A stretch of DNA of 64,000 nt. Source: Streptomyces sp. NBC_01210 (lineage in GTDB: Bacteria; Actinomycetota; Actinomycetes; Streptomycetales; Streptomycetaceae). Position numbers and translations under genes: made by a program. Below the pieces are notes generated by a model. It had not been told where the DNA came from. It was given only the letters and a program-made list of their open reading frames with translations, and did not search any database. The stretch spans positions 5,828,001 through 5,892,000 of the forward strand of contig NZ_CP108549.1 of NCBI RefSeq assembly GCF_036010325.1, in the 5' to 3' direction. Each line of letters starts with the position of its first letter. Within the stretch, counting starts at the first letter, position 1. Positions 52,207-60,182 of this stretch are shown one piece after another.

Positions 52207-53802
52207 TCAGCAGCCCGAGCCGCTCGAACGCGACAGACGGTAGGGCGAGTCCAGCCGGTACTCGCCCGCCCGCGGCACGGTCAGCCGCGTCCACTCGCCC
52301 TCCTGCCGCAGACACGCCCCCTCCGCCCGCAGCCACGGCGAGTACGCGACCCGTACCGTCACCGATCCCGCCGCCGGCATCCGTACGACCAGCTCCGCGT
52401 CGTCGCCGCGGACCACCGTCGCCGGTGTGGCGGCCAGCGGAACCGCGTCCCGCACCCGGTAGACCGTCCACCCGCCGTCCTGCCACACCCGCTCCAGCCA
52501 GCCCGGCCCGCTCCTGACGATTGCCGCCTCGTCCTCGGCGGGCCCGTCAGGACGCCCGTGGTGCAGCACCACGAAGCCCACCGCCCAGCGGTCCAGCCAC
52601 TGCCGGTACGTCGCCGGGGTCAGCGACCCGTCGTAGAAGAGCCGCCCGCGCTCCACATCCAGCTGCCGGTTCCAGCCGCGCGCCATATTGATGTGCGGGG
52701 CGAGGACGGTCGCCTCGCGGTGGTTGCGGGCGGGGACGACCTCGACGCGCGTGCGGTCGGCGCCCAGCCGCTGCAACTCCCGTACGACACCGTCGGTGTG
52801 CGCGGCCCACGCGGGCACCTCGCTGGAGACGACCAGATCGTCGTCGGTTTTGTCGATCAGCCAGTACGTGTTCACGGCCAGCCCGATCGCGAGCACGGCC
52901 CGCAGAAGTCTGCCGAGCCCTCCCGCCAGCACCGCCGCGAGCAGCACAGGCGGTCCGACGAGAGCCAGCAGACGCTCGACGTTCGTGCCGATGGGCGAGG
53001 CGATGAGATAGGTGAGGACGACGCCGGCGCCGTACACCCCGGCCCCGAACCGCACGACCCGCCAGTCGCGCGGCGCCGCGATCGCCACGGCGGCGGAGAC
53101 GGCCAGCGGCATCCACAGTTGCCCGGCCGCAATGGGCTGTTCGCCGTGGAAGGGGAAGAGCAGCGTCACCGCGCCCACCACGGCGAACGGCGGCAGCACG
53201 AGCGCGGCGCCCTTCCGCCACTGCCGGTCCAGCAGATACGCGGCCCCCGCCACCACCAGAAAGAGCCCGGCCACCGGACTGGCCATGGCAGCGAGCGCCG
53301 CGCAGACCGCGGCGACGCCGGTCCTGCGTACGTACAGGACGGCGAGCAGCCCGATCGCGACGCCCAGTGCGAAGGTCGTACGACCGCAGGCGACATTGGA
53401 CCAGAGGGCCAGTGCCCCGAGCGCGGCGGGCCAGCCGGGCCGCCGCATTCCGCTGCGTACGAAGAGGCAGGCCAGCAGCCACGTTCCGGCCAGACCCGCG
53501 GCGACGGACACCGCGCGCACGCCGAAGACGGCCATGAGCGGGGGAGACAGCAGGCTGTAGTTGGCGGTGTGGGTGCCGCCGTACCAGGAGAGGTTGTACG
53601 CCGACATGGGGTGCCGTTCCATGAACCCCGCCCAGGCGAGCTGAGCCGCCAGGTCGCCGCCGCCGGTCGCGAGCCAGGCGGCCCACAGGACGTACAGCGG
53701 CACGACGACGGCCGTCGCGACGAGCGGGACGCGCCACCAGGGTGGTGCGTCCCGCTCGCCTGCGTCAGTTCGTACAGTCTCTGCCCGCTCGGTGATCCCC
53801 AC
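52207..53802 (-). CDS. Large polytopic membrane protein, GT-C-like
   Basis: A 531-aa membrane protein with about eleven hydrophobic segments up to residue about 330 and a C-terminal extracytoplasmic domain of about 190 residues. The first loop (NLSWYGGTHTANYSLLSPPL) occupies the place of the catalytic loop in GT-C glycosyltransferases but lacks a clear DxD motif. The soluble tail includes VVPARNHREATVLAPHIN and HGRPDGPAEDEAAIV. Automatic annotation often calls such proteins MFS, which the topology does not support. The GTG start is at 53802. The function is unknown. Confidence 0.75.
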   Translation of the reverse strand: MGITERAETVRTDAGERDAPPWWRVPLVATAVVVPLYVLWAAWLATGGGDLAAQLAWAGFMERHPMSAYNLSWYGGTHTANYSLLSPPLMAVFGVRAVSVAAGLAGTWLLACLFVRSGMRRPGWPAALGALALWSNVACGRTTFALGVAIGLLAVLYVRRTGVAAVCAALAAMASPVAGLFLVVAGAAYLLDRQWRKGAALVLPPFAVVGAVTLLFPFHGEQPIAAGQLWMPLAVSAAVAIAAPRDWRVVRFGAGVYGAGVVLTYLIASPIGTNVERLLALVGPPVLLAAVLAGGLGRLLRAVLAIGLAVNTYWLIDKTDDDLVVSSEVPAWAAHTDGVVRELQRLGADRTRVEVVPARNHREATVLAPHINMARGWNRQLDVERGRLFYDGSLTPATYRQWLDRWAVGFVVLHHGRPDGPAEDEAAIVRSGPGWLERVWQDGGWTVYRVRDAVPLAATPATVVRGDDAELVVRMPAAGSVTVRVAYSPWLRAEGACLRQEGEWTRLTVPRAGEYRLDSPYRLSRSSGSGC

Positions 53803-53812
53803 GCCGCAAACC

Positions 53813-54058
53813 CTAGTGGTGCCTCACGGCCGGACCGTAGGCAAGTTCGTCGGCGCGAGGCCAGGTGGCGAATGGTTCCTCCTCCAGGGAGTAGATCTCG
53901 AGCAGGGAGAGGTAGCCGTCCGCCACGAAGAGCAGTACGCCGCCGAGGCGGCCGTCGGTGGTGGAGACGTCCGCTTCGGCGACGGGATTCGCCGCGGCGG
54001 CTGCCGGCTCCACACCGTCGCGGGTGACCTCCAGCCGCGCACAGTGGATTCGGTAGCA
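53813..54058 (-). pseudogene. 5'-truncated hypothetical gene
   Basis: About 75 C-terminal residues look like genuine coding sequence: NPVAEADVSTTDGRLGGVLL, FVADGYLSLLEIYSLEEEPF and WPRADELAYGP. This resembles the end of a small Streptomyces family that normally starts with a Cys-rich segment. Upstream the frame runs into basic non-coding sequence and then the IS5 fragment. The original start is missing, so the gene is taken as a remnant. It ends 10 bases before the membrane-protein GTG. Confidence 0.55.
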
Positions 54059-54277
54059 GCGCCTCAGCGAGGACGAGCCGCCAATAGCACCAGGACCGGC
54101 CAAGGGTCCGTCACATCGCGCGGCGATGGTGGCGCACGCGATGCGGCCAACCCGCCGTCTGCGCAGGGGAGTTGCGGTTGGAGGTCGACGGCCTCCGCGA
54201 CTTTGGGCAGCCGCCACGGGGCGAGCCTCCAAGAGCAGAGGGCCGATCGGCCGGAAACGGCCCTGTGACCATGTCCG

Positions 54278-54412
54278 TCTGGTGCGGGGCCGCCCACGGC
54301 GGCGGGGAACGCGGAGACGTGCCATCACATCGGTGAACGCGGTTCCACCGCCGGCCTGCCCTGCGGTGAGATGGAAGGCCGGGGGCCGACGGCGGCCGTC
54401 GGCTGCGAGGTG
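54278..54412 (-). mobile_element. IS5-family transposase fragment
   Basis: About 45 codons match the middle of Streptomyces IS5-group transposases: HLAADGRRRPPAFHLTAGQA followed by FTDVMARLRVPRRRGRPRTR, which in intact copies precedes the DKAYSS catalytic region. The sequence stops resembling a transposase right after RPRTR. Neither the DDE residues nor terminal repeats are present. The remnant abuts the small gene at 54414. Confidence 0.7.
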
Positions 54413-54413
54413 G

Positions 54414-54671
54414 TCAGGCGTCTTCGGGATCAAGCTCGAAGGTGAAATAGATGCTCAGGCAGTATGGCTCGTCCTCGTCTTGGAAGAAATCCCACGACAC
54501 GTCTGACAGGCGGATTCCTTGTTCCCGTACCCACTCATGGGCTTTCCTGAAGGCGTCCGCGGCAGTTGTGGCGGGGAACAACTTCCTGGCGATGGGATGC
54601 ACCCCGGTCTCAGCATCCGAGTCGTCGAAGTCCTTCGGAACGTCCAGGCAGAAGTTGGGATCCAGCACCAT
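54414..54671 (-). CDS. Small acidic hypothetical protein
   Basis: An 85-aa soluble acidic protein (FCLDVPKDFDDSDAETGVHP, then AADAFRKAHEWVREQGIRLS and FDPEDA-like end). Its base composition is clearly lower in GC than neighbouring genes. ATG 54671 has GGAAAGGG 9 bases upstream, and codon use at other positions supports coding. No known family was recognised. Size, acidity and its place beside IS remnants are like those of immunity proteins, but no toxin gene is next to it. Acquisition by transfer is likely. Confidence 0.65.
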   Translation of the reverse strand: MVLDPNFCLDVPKDFDDSDAETGVHPIARKLFPATTAADAFRKAHEWVREQGIRLSDVSWDFFQDEDEPYCLSIYFTFELDPEDA

Positions 54672-54947
54672 GGAGTGAGCCCTTTCCAGTCGGTTGCCGG
54701 TATGAGTCGGCAGAGGCTGATCCTCTGAGCGCGACCCCCGAGTAAGACCGCCGCACACCCGGCGGGGTTGCTTCTGCCGACCGCGCGGCGGTGTCGCAAC
54801 CGATGTCGCGGGCCCGCGGTGATCCAGACAAAGACCGCGCGCCAATTTTGCGGACTCGGCACGGAGTTGCCCCAAGGAGGAAACGGGTGGCTCGTCCCGT
54901 TCGCACGCCACGGCAATGCGGATTAGCTATCCAGTTAGACTTCTCCC

Positions 54948-55517
54948 ATGACGACCGCCCCCCTGCGCAAGGATGCCGCCCGCAACTGGGAACGGATCGT
55001 CGCCGTGGCCCGCGATCTCGTAGACGAAGGCACACCACTGCAGCTCAACGACGTCGCACGCCGCGCCCAACTGGGCGTCGGCACCGTCTACCGCCACTTC
55101 CCCACCGCCGAGGCGCTCCTGGAGACCGTCGCCACCCCCTGCCTGGAGGCACTCGCCGCCCACGGCGAGCAGGCGCTGGCCGATGACAACCCCGGGCGCG
55201 CCCTCGCCGGCTTCCTGACCCGAACCATCGAAGCGCAGGTCACCGACACTTCCCTGTCCGCGGTCACCGCCGCGCCCACGGACGCCCTGCCGCGCACCAC
55301 CGAACTGAAGGGGATCCTGCGGTCGGTCGGCGGACAGCTGCTCCAGCGGGCCCGCGACGCCGGGGTCGTGCGTCCCGACCTGACCTCAAACGACCTGGTC
55401 CCGCTCATGTGCGGTATCGCCTATGCCGCGAACGTCCACAGCGCCCCCACCGCCCGCATCGAGACCGCCCGTCGCTATCTGACCGCGCTACTGGAAGGCG
55501 TGTGCATCCACTACTAG
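54948..55517 (+). CDS. TetR-family transcriptional regulator
   Basis: A 189-aa TetR regulator. The HTH covers residues 8-60 (NWERIVAVARDLVDEGTPLQ, LNDVARRAQLGVGTVYRHFP). A ligand domain of the SACE_7040/TetR_C type follows. ATG 54948 lies 8 bases after TAGACT, which looks like a -10 element, so the mRNA may be leaderless. A partial dyad GGATTAGCTATCC just upstream may be its operator. Its target is not obvious because the divergent gene is the small orphan 276 bases away; that gap has no other gene. Confidence 0.88.
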   Translation: MTTAPLRKDAARNWERIVAVARDLVDEGTPLQLNDVARRAQLGVGTVYRHFPTAEALLETVATPCLEALAAHGEQALADDNPGRALAGFLTRTIEAQVTDTSLSAVTAAPTDALPRTTELKGILRSVGGQLLQRARDAGVVRPDLTSNDLVPLMCGIAYAANVHSAPTARIETARRYLTALLEGVCIHY

Positions 55518-55766
55518 CTGGAAGGCTGACTTCCCTGAGGCGAGCAGACCGGCGCCGGCTGCGGGCCGTTCGCGTCCGTCGACCAGGGAGCAGCGGCTCG
55601 ACGCACGTCCACCTCTTGGCCCGCAAACCGGGGACGTCGTAGCGCCGCGCCTGTCGCAGCGCGCACTGATGCTCCCTCTCCGGGCATCGGCGGCGGGTCA
55701 TGCGATTTCGCAGGGGGCGGAACTCTGTTGCCACCCAGCCGACCGCAACGCTCCTACCCTGAGGAG

Positions 55767-56210
55767 GTGAGCAGCCACGCGCCGAACCAAGTCCGCGTCA
55801 TTCCCCTGCGCCCGGCCACAGCGGCGCCGACCCCCGCGACCAAAGAACCCCTGTGGCGGGACGTAGTTGGTGACGTCCTGCGCCGTCAGCGTCTCGCCCA
55901 GGAACGCACGCTCCAGGACGTGGCCGACGCCGCTCGGATCTCGATGCCGTATCTCTCCGAGCTCGAGCGCGGCCGCAAGGAGGCTTCGTCCGAAGTTCTC
56001 GCGGCCGCCGCCCGTGCCCTGGGTCTCGGACTGGCCGATCTTCTCGCGCTGGCCCACGGTGAGCTTGCCCGCCCGGCTCGGGCGAGGCCGGCCCGGAGCG
56101 GCACCGCCCCCACCTCCGTCACCTCGGCCGCCTCGGTCTCCTCGAGGCGCGACCGCAACTCCGGGCGCGCGGCGACCTCGCGGCACGGCGGAATGTGCCT
56201 CGCCGCCTGA
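55767..56210 (+). CDS. popR: XRE activator PopR of the clpP3-clpP4 operon
   Basis: A 147-aa XRE-family regulator close to ClgR. The HTH (VLRRQRLAQERTLQDVADAA, RISMPYLSELERGRKEASSE) recognises DNA, and a flexible Ser/Arg-rich tail follows. The protein ends in CLAA. In S. lividans, PopR activates clpP3-clpP4 and is degraded by ClpP1P2 through C-terminal alanines, so the Leu-Ala-Ala end fits this role. It converges on clpP4, with 57 bases between the stops. GTG 55767 directly adjoins GAGGAG, an unusually short spacing, so a different start within this frame is possible. Confidence 0.82.
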   Translation: MSSHAPNQVRVIPLRPATAAPTPATKEPLWRDVVGDVLRRQRLAQERTLQDVADAARISMPYLSELERGRKEASSEVLAAAARALGLGLADLLALAHGELARPARARPARSGTAPTSVTSAASVSSRRDRNSGRAATSRHGGMCLAA

Positions 56211-56267
56211 CGGACGGCCGTGCCCCCGCCGGGGCGACGGCCGCCGGGCGCCGCGCACTTCAGCGCG

Positions 56268-56870
56268 TCAGGCAGGTGCGATCCGCCGGCTGAGTACCTC
56301 GTCGGCGAGCCCGTACGCGACTGCCTCCTGCGCGGTGAAGACCTTGTCGCGGTCCATGTCCGCGCGCAGGGTCGCGACGTCATGGTGCGTGTGCCTGGAC
56401 AGGACCTCCTCGACCTGGGAGCGGACCCGGAGCATCTCCTTGGCCTGGAGGCTGAGGTCCGAGACCGTACCCTGCCGGCCGCCGCTCGCAGGCTGCCCCA
56501 ACAGCACCCGGGCGTGCTCGAGAACGAACCGGCGCCCCGGGTCTCCGCCGGCCATGAGCACCGCCGCGGTCGAGGCCGCCTGCCCGACGCAGAACGTGGA
56601 GATCGGCGCGCCGACGAACGACATCGTGTCGTAGATCGCCATGAGTGAAGTGAAGGAGCCACCCGGTGAGTTGATGTAGATCGCGATCTCACGGTCCGGG
56701 CTGGACGACTCGAGGTGGAGCAGCTGGGCGATGACGACGTTCGCGACGCCGTCGTCGATCTCAGTGCCGAGGAAGATGATCCGCTCGGACAGCAGCCGGC
56801 TGAAGACGTCGTACGACCGCTCCCCCTGCGGGGTGCGCTCGACGACGTTCGGGATCGTGTACTGGCCCAT
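56268..56870 (-). CDS. clpP4: ATP-dependent Clp protease proteolytic subunit ClpP4
   Basis: A 200-aa ClpP-family subunit, cotranscribed with clpP3 (TGA-C-ATG junction). The nucleophile Ser is present in [10 protein letters not shown] and the Asp region in [11 protein letters not shown]. At the catalytic His position, where other ClpPs read IHQP, this one reads LLGQP, so the His is a Gly (codon GGG). It probably cannot hydrolyse peptides alone and may act as a structural partner in a ClpP3-ClpP4 ring. The rest of the fold ([16 protein letters not shown]) is normal. Confidence 0.9.
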   Translation of the reverse strand: MGQYTIPNVVERTPQGERSYDVFSRLLSERIIFLGTEIDDGVANVVIAQLLHLESSSPDREIAIYINSPGGSFTSLMAIYDTMSFVGAPISTFCVGQAASTAAVLMAGGDPGRRFVLEHARVLLGQPASGGRQGTVSDLSLQAKEMLRVRSQVEEVLSRHTHHDVATLRADMDRDKVFTAQEAVAYGLADEVLSRRIAPA

Positions 56871-56871
56871 G

Positions 56872-57525
56872 TCAGAGCCCCACCCGTCGCCGCGGTCCGG
56901 CAGGGCGGACGTCGTCGAGAGACTCGACGACGCGATCGACCATGCCGTACTCCTTCGCCTGCTCGGCGGTGAACCACCGGTCGCGGTCCCCGTCCTGGGA
57001 GATCGTCTCCTCGGTCTGGCCGGTGTGCTCCGCGGTGATCCGCTCGACTGCCTTCTTCGTGAACTCGAGGTTCTCGGCCTGGATCGCGATGTCGGCGGCG
57101 GTCCCGCCGATGCCGGCGGACGGCTGGTGCATCATGATCCGCGCGTTCGGCAGCGCAAAGCGTTTCCCCGCCGACCCGACGGTGAGGAGGAACTGCCCCA
57201 TGCTCGCGGCAAAGCCCATGGCGAGTGTCGAGACATCGTTGGGGATCAGCCGCATCGTGTCGTAGATCGCCAGCCCCGCCGTCACCGACCCGCCCGGGCT
57301 GTTGATGTAGAGGCTGATGTCGGTCCTCGGGTCCTCCGCCGACAGAAGAAGCATCTGCGCGCACACCCGGTTCGCGGAGACCTCGTCCACCTGGGTGCCG
57401 AGGAAGACGATCCGCTGCGCGAGGAGTTGTGCGGCCAAGTGGTCGTCGAACCGCGTCGGAGGTGTGTCGCCCTCGGCGGCTCGTGGGTTCATGGCCGGGT
57501 CCCAGCCGGTGATGAGTGGGGACAT
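56872..57525 (-). CDS. clpP3: ATP-dependent Clp protease proteolytic subunit ClpP3
   Basis: A 217-aa ClpP with a complete triad: Ser in [10 protein letters not shown], His in IMMHQPSAG and Asp in [10 protein letters not shown]. It starts with about 30 residues of propeptide-like sequence. AAGGAGG lies 6 bases before ATG 57525. It is first in the clpP3-clpP4 operon. In S. lividans this operon is silent unless clpP1 is lost, when PopR accumulates and activates it. The presence of popR next door supports the same back-up role. Confidence 0.93.
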   Translation of the reverse strand: MSPLITGWDPAMNPRAAEGDTPPTRFDDHLAAQLLAQRIVFLGTQVDEVSANRVCAQMLLLSAEDPRTDISLYINSPGGSVTAGLAIYDTMRLIPNDVSTLAMGFAASMGQFLLTVGSAGKRFALPNARIMMHQPSAGIGGTAADIAIQAENLEFTKKAVERITAEHTGQTEETISQDGDRDRWFTAEQAKEYGMVDRVVESLDDVRPAGPRRRVGL

Positions 57526-57594
57526 CGGTCCTCCTTGTCGTGGCGCGGCTCGGGTCAGCCGCGGTCCCACCACTCTTCGCCCGCGGTCGCCGCT

Positions 57595-57632
57595 CCGTCA
57601 GCTTTCTTGGCCGGGAGCAGATTTGCTGACGG
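57595..57632. promoter_or_regulatory. Inverted repeat upstream of clpP3
   Basis: CCGTCAGC-N22-GCTGACGG, an exact 8-base inverted repeat 70 bases before the clpP3 start, with TCTGCC and TCTGCT elements on the minus strand. It is a candidate PopR site, judged by position only. Confidence 0.4.
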
Positions 57633-57719
57633 CAGAGGGGGCGGGTGTCCCGGCCGTTGCCGAGCCCGGCGGGGGCACTAGGCTGCGTCGGCTGACAACA
57701 CGGAATACGGGGGGCGGGG

Positions 57720-58193
57720 ATGGAACAAATAGGTCCGAGACGGGTGCTGGTCACGCTGGTGGCGCTGGGCGCGGGGGTCTTCCTTCTGGGCACCGGTCTG
57801 ATGCGGTTGGAGACACGGCTGACGGGGGTGGCCGGACAATTCCGCGCCGAGCGCTGCGAGATCTCGAAGTCCCGGCACGGCGACGACGGTCTGCTGTGCT
57901 CCGGATCCTTCGAGGCTGAAGACGGGGCCTTCCGGATTGCGCAGATCGAGGTCGAGACCGCGTTCGACGAGAAGCCGACCGAGCCGGTGACCGCCACGGT
58001 CGACGGCCCCTCGGCCACGGTGGCAGTCGAGCACCGCCTCGGAGCATGGCTGGCTCCAGGAGCCACCGGCCTGTTCTGCCTGCTCGTCGCCGCGTGGAAC
58101 GTCAGGTCGGCCCTGCGTCGCAGGCGAGGCGCCGGCTCACCCACGGCGAGCGACACCGCGGAGGCGGGGCGGTCTCAGCAGTCCCCGGCCTGA
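57720..58193 (+). CDS. Two-helix membrane protein
   Basis: A 157-aa protein with one N-terminal helix (VLVTLVALGAGVFLLGTGLM), an extracytoplasmic domain of about 75 residues with two Cys (ERCEIS, LLCSGS), and a second helix near residue 120 (GATGLFCLLVAAWNV) with a basic tail. GGGGGGCGGGG precedes the ATG. No family was recognised. It is divergent from clpP3 with 194 bases between them, and the function is unknown. Confidence 0.72.
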   Translation: MEQIGPRRVLVTLVALGAGVFLLGTGLMRLETRLTGVAGQFRAERCEISKSRHGDDGLLCSGSFEAEDGAFRIAQIEVETAFDEKPTEPVTATVDGPSATVAVEHRLGAWLAPGATGLFCLLVAAWNVRSALRRRRGAGSPTASDTAEAGRSQQSPA

Positions 58194-58429
58194 GCGGGAC
58201 GCGGGTGAAGCGGCCCCGGTCGGCGGCGATCGCGATCGGGGGGCCGCTTCCGCTCTGTGTGGAGCGGCCGACTTCATCGGGATCTCTGGCGACCCTCGCC
58301 AGTTGGACGACCAGTTCGAAGCGCACGAGGCGGAAGAAGTCAGGTGCCGACGCCGCGCGTTCGACGGATCAGGCGGAGCGAATCCGGGCAGGCGCGGCCT
58401 TTCAACCATCCTCGAGAGTCCCAGCACCG

Positions 58430-58738
58430 TCACCGATGCCCCTCGTCCTCGAAGTAGCGGAAGAACAGCACATTGACCGGCACTTGATAGCCGGATGCCC
58501 AGATGGGTGACGATCCGCTCAGTCGCGGCGTCGATCTCGCCCGCGATGATGGTCAGCGTATGGGTGCCGTTCAGTGCTGCCGGCGGACTGCCTCCGAATC
58601 GCAGCGCGAACGCCTCGTCCAGCTCCTCCATGGATCGGCCTCAATGAGCTCCTCCAGCCTCGACTCCAGAGGCACCGGCCGCGTAGTGACCCGTACCGGC
58701 TTGTCGTCTGCTCGCCACAGCCCGAATTCAAGTGGCAT
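58430..58738 (-). pseudogene. Internally deleted DUF91/NucS-like gene
   Basis: The N-terminal 36 codons (MPLEFGLWRADDKPVRVTTR, then PLESRLEELIEADP) and a C-terminal part (ELDEAFALRFGGSPPAALNG, IIAGEIDAATERIVTHL) belong to one DUF91/endonuclease NucS-like family. They are joined out of frame at 58631. The about 70-100 residue nuclease core with its ELKRDR motif is gone. A further frame change is seen after THLG, where the other frame reads YQVPVNVLFFRYFEDEGHR. Two lesions plus a deletion make it a dead gene. Confidence 0.7.
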
Positions 58739-58942
58739 CTCATGCTCCCCCTGACGGTCCGATCCACCGGTCCGATCCACTCGACGAGTCGAAGACGACG
58801 ACGCTTCAGGTGCATGGCCGCCGCCTCATGCGCAGGCCCGACGACGTGGAATGAAACAGATACATGAGAATCGAAGCCCAACCATCGGCGCCTGATCCAG
58901 GGCGACGAGGCGGTATTGAGGCCACGAGGCGGAGGAGACGGG

Positions 58943-59944
58943 ATGCTGACCGAGACCGAGTTCCGGACCGAAGATCTGGCTGGTGCGGACCGGTTCGACT
59001 TCTGGCGCGAGCGCATCGGCCGAACCCATGCGCCGCTGGACCTTCACAGCGAATACGCGGCGGATTACCGGGCGCATCAGCGAGTACTGGAGCTCGGCGC
59101 GGTTCACGTCTGGCCGACGACCCACCAGGCCCTTCGATTTCGCCGGACCCCCAAGCTCATCCGCCAGTCCGATCCCGAGCAGTACCACATCGGGATCCCT
59201 CTGCACGGGACCAACCGAATCACTTGGGACGACCAGAAAGCCGTGTACGGGCCTTACGAGATACAGGTCTTCGACAGCTCAAGGGCTTTCGAAGTCAACT
59301 CTGCCAACGGACCCGATCTGTTCTCGGGGATCGGGATCGAGATCCCCAAGGCGTTACTGCACCTGCCGCAGAACAGGATGGACCGACTGTTCGCCCATGG
59401 AATGTCCGGACGGGAAGGGATTGGCACCCTGCTCGTACAGTTCGTCACTCAGCTGACGGCGGACACCAGCCCCTACCTGCCATCCGACGGACCACGTCTG
59501 GGAACGGTCGTGGTCGATCTGCTGTCCGCACTGTTCGCTCACACTCTGGACGCCGACCGCTCCCTTCCGCCGGAAACCCGTAGCCGGACTCTGGTGCTGC
59601 GTATTCGGGCCTACGTCCAACGGAACCTGCACGACCCGCGGTTGACCCCGCGTGCGATCGCCGCCGCGCACAACATCTCCACCAGCTATCTGCACCGCCT
59701 CTTCCAGACCGAGCACGAGACCATCGCGGCCTGGATCCGCCACCAGCGCCTGGAACATGCTCGCCGCGACCTCGCCGATCCCGCGATGTGCTCCACGCTC
59801 ATCCACGTCATCGCCGCCCGCTGGGGCTTCACCCGCGCCGCCGACTTCACGCGCGCCTTCCGCACTGCCTACGGCATGCCACCCAAGGACTACCGACACC
59901 AGGCCCTCCACAGCCCTCAGTCGACCGCGTGGACTCATTGCTGA
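58943..59944 (+). CDS. AraC-family regulator with a TTA codon
   Basis: A 333-aa AraC/XylS-type regulator. The N-terminal AraC_binding_2-like domain covers about residues 15-190 (DRFDFWRERIGRTHAPLDLH). The two C-terminal HTHs are LTPRAIAAAHNISTSYLHRL and HVIAARWGFTRAADFTRAFR, with the typical YGMPPKDYR ending. GGAGGAGACGGG precedes ATG 58943. Codon 138 is TTA (59354-59356), the codon read by the developmental bldA tRNA, so synthesis probably depends on bldA. The regulated genes are unknown. Confidence 0.9.
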   Translation: MLTETEFRTEDLAGADRFDFWRERIGRTHAPLDLHSEYAADYRAHQRVLELGAVHVWPTTHQALRFRRTPKLIRQSDPEQYHIGIPLHGTNRITWDDQKAVYGPYEIQVFDSSRAFEVNSANGPDLFSGIGIEIPKALLHLPQNRMDRLFAHGMSGREGIGTLLVQFVTQLTADTSPYLPSDGPRLGTVVVDLLSALFAHTLDADRSLPPETRSRTLVLRIRAYVQRNLHDPRLTPRAIAAAHNISTSYLHRLFQTEHETIAAWIRHQRLEHARRDLADPAMCSTLIHVIAARWGFTRAADFTRAFRTAYGMPPKDYRHQALHSPQSTAWTHC

Positions 59945-60007
59945 GAACTGTGGACGCCGTGCAAACGACTTCTGGCTGGGACGGCCGGGCTGATGGTCTT
60001 CATCGAC

Positions 60008-60032
60008 TCGCCGATGGCGATGGCGATGGCGA
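60008..60032. repeat. GATGGC hexamer repeat
   Basis: Four tandem GATGGC units between the AraC gene and a convergent hydrolase gene. The rest of this 238-base gap shows no gene. Confidence 0.6.
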
Positions 60033-60182
60033 TGGCCTGGTCCGGCAGCATGCATGGGGTTCGGCGGGAGCCTCCCCGCGATGTTCTGCAATGCCATGTC
60101 CCGTTACGGCCCACGGCGGGAACGCGAGGACTGCGGCCGTGATTCCGGGCTCTTCGCTGGTCGGCAGCGAATGAGCAGGTCC

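Noticed and set aside
54672..54947. AAGGAGGAAACGGGTG as the start of a gene before the TetR regulator
   Set aside because: The frame from this GTG is the shadow of the TetR gene. The purine-rich stretch is probably fortuitous.
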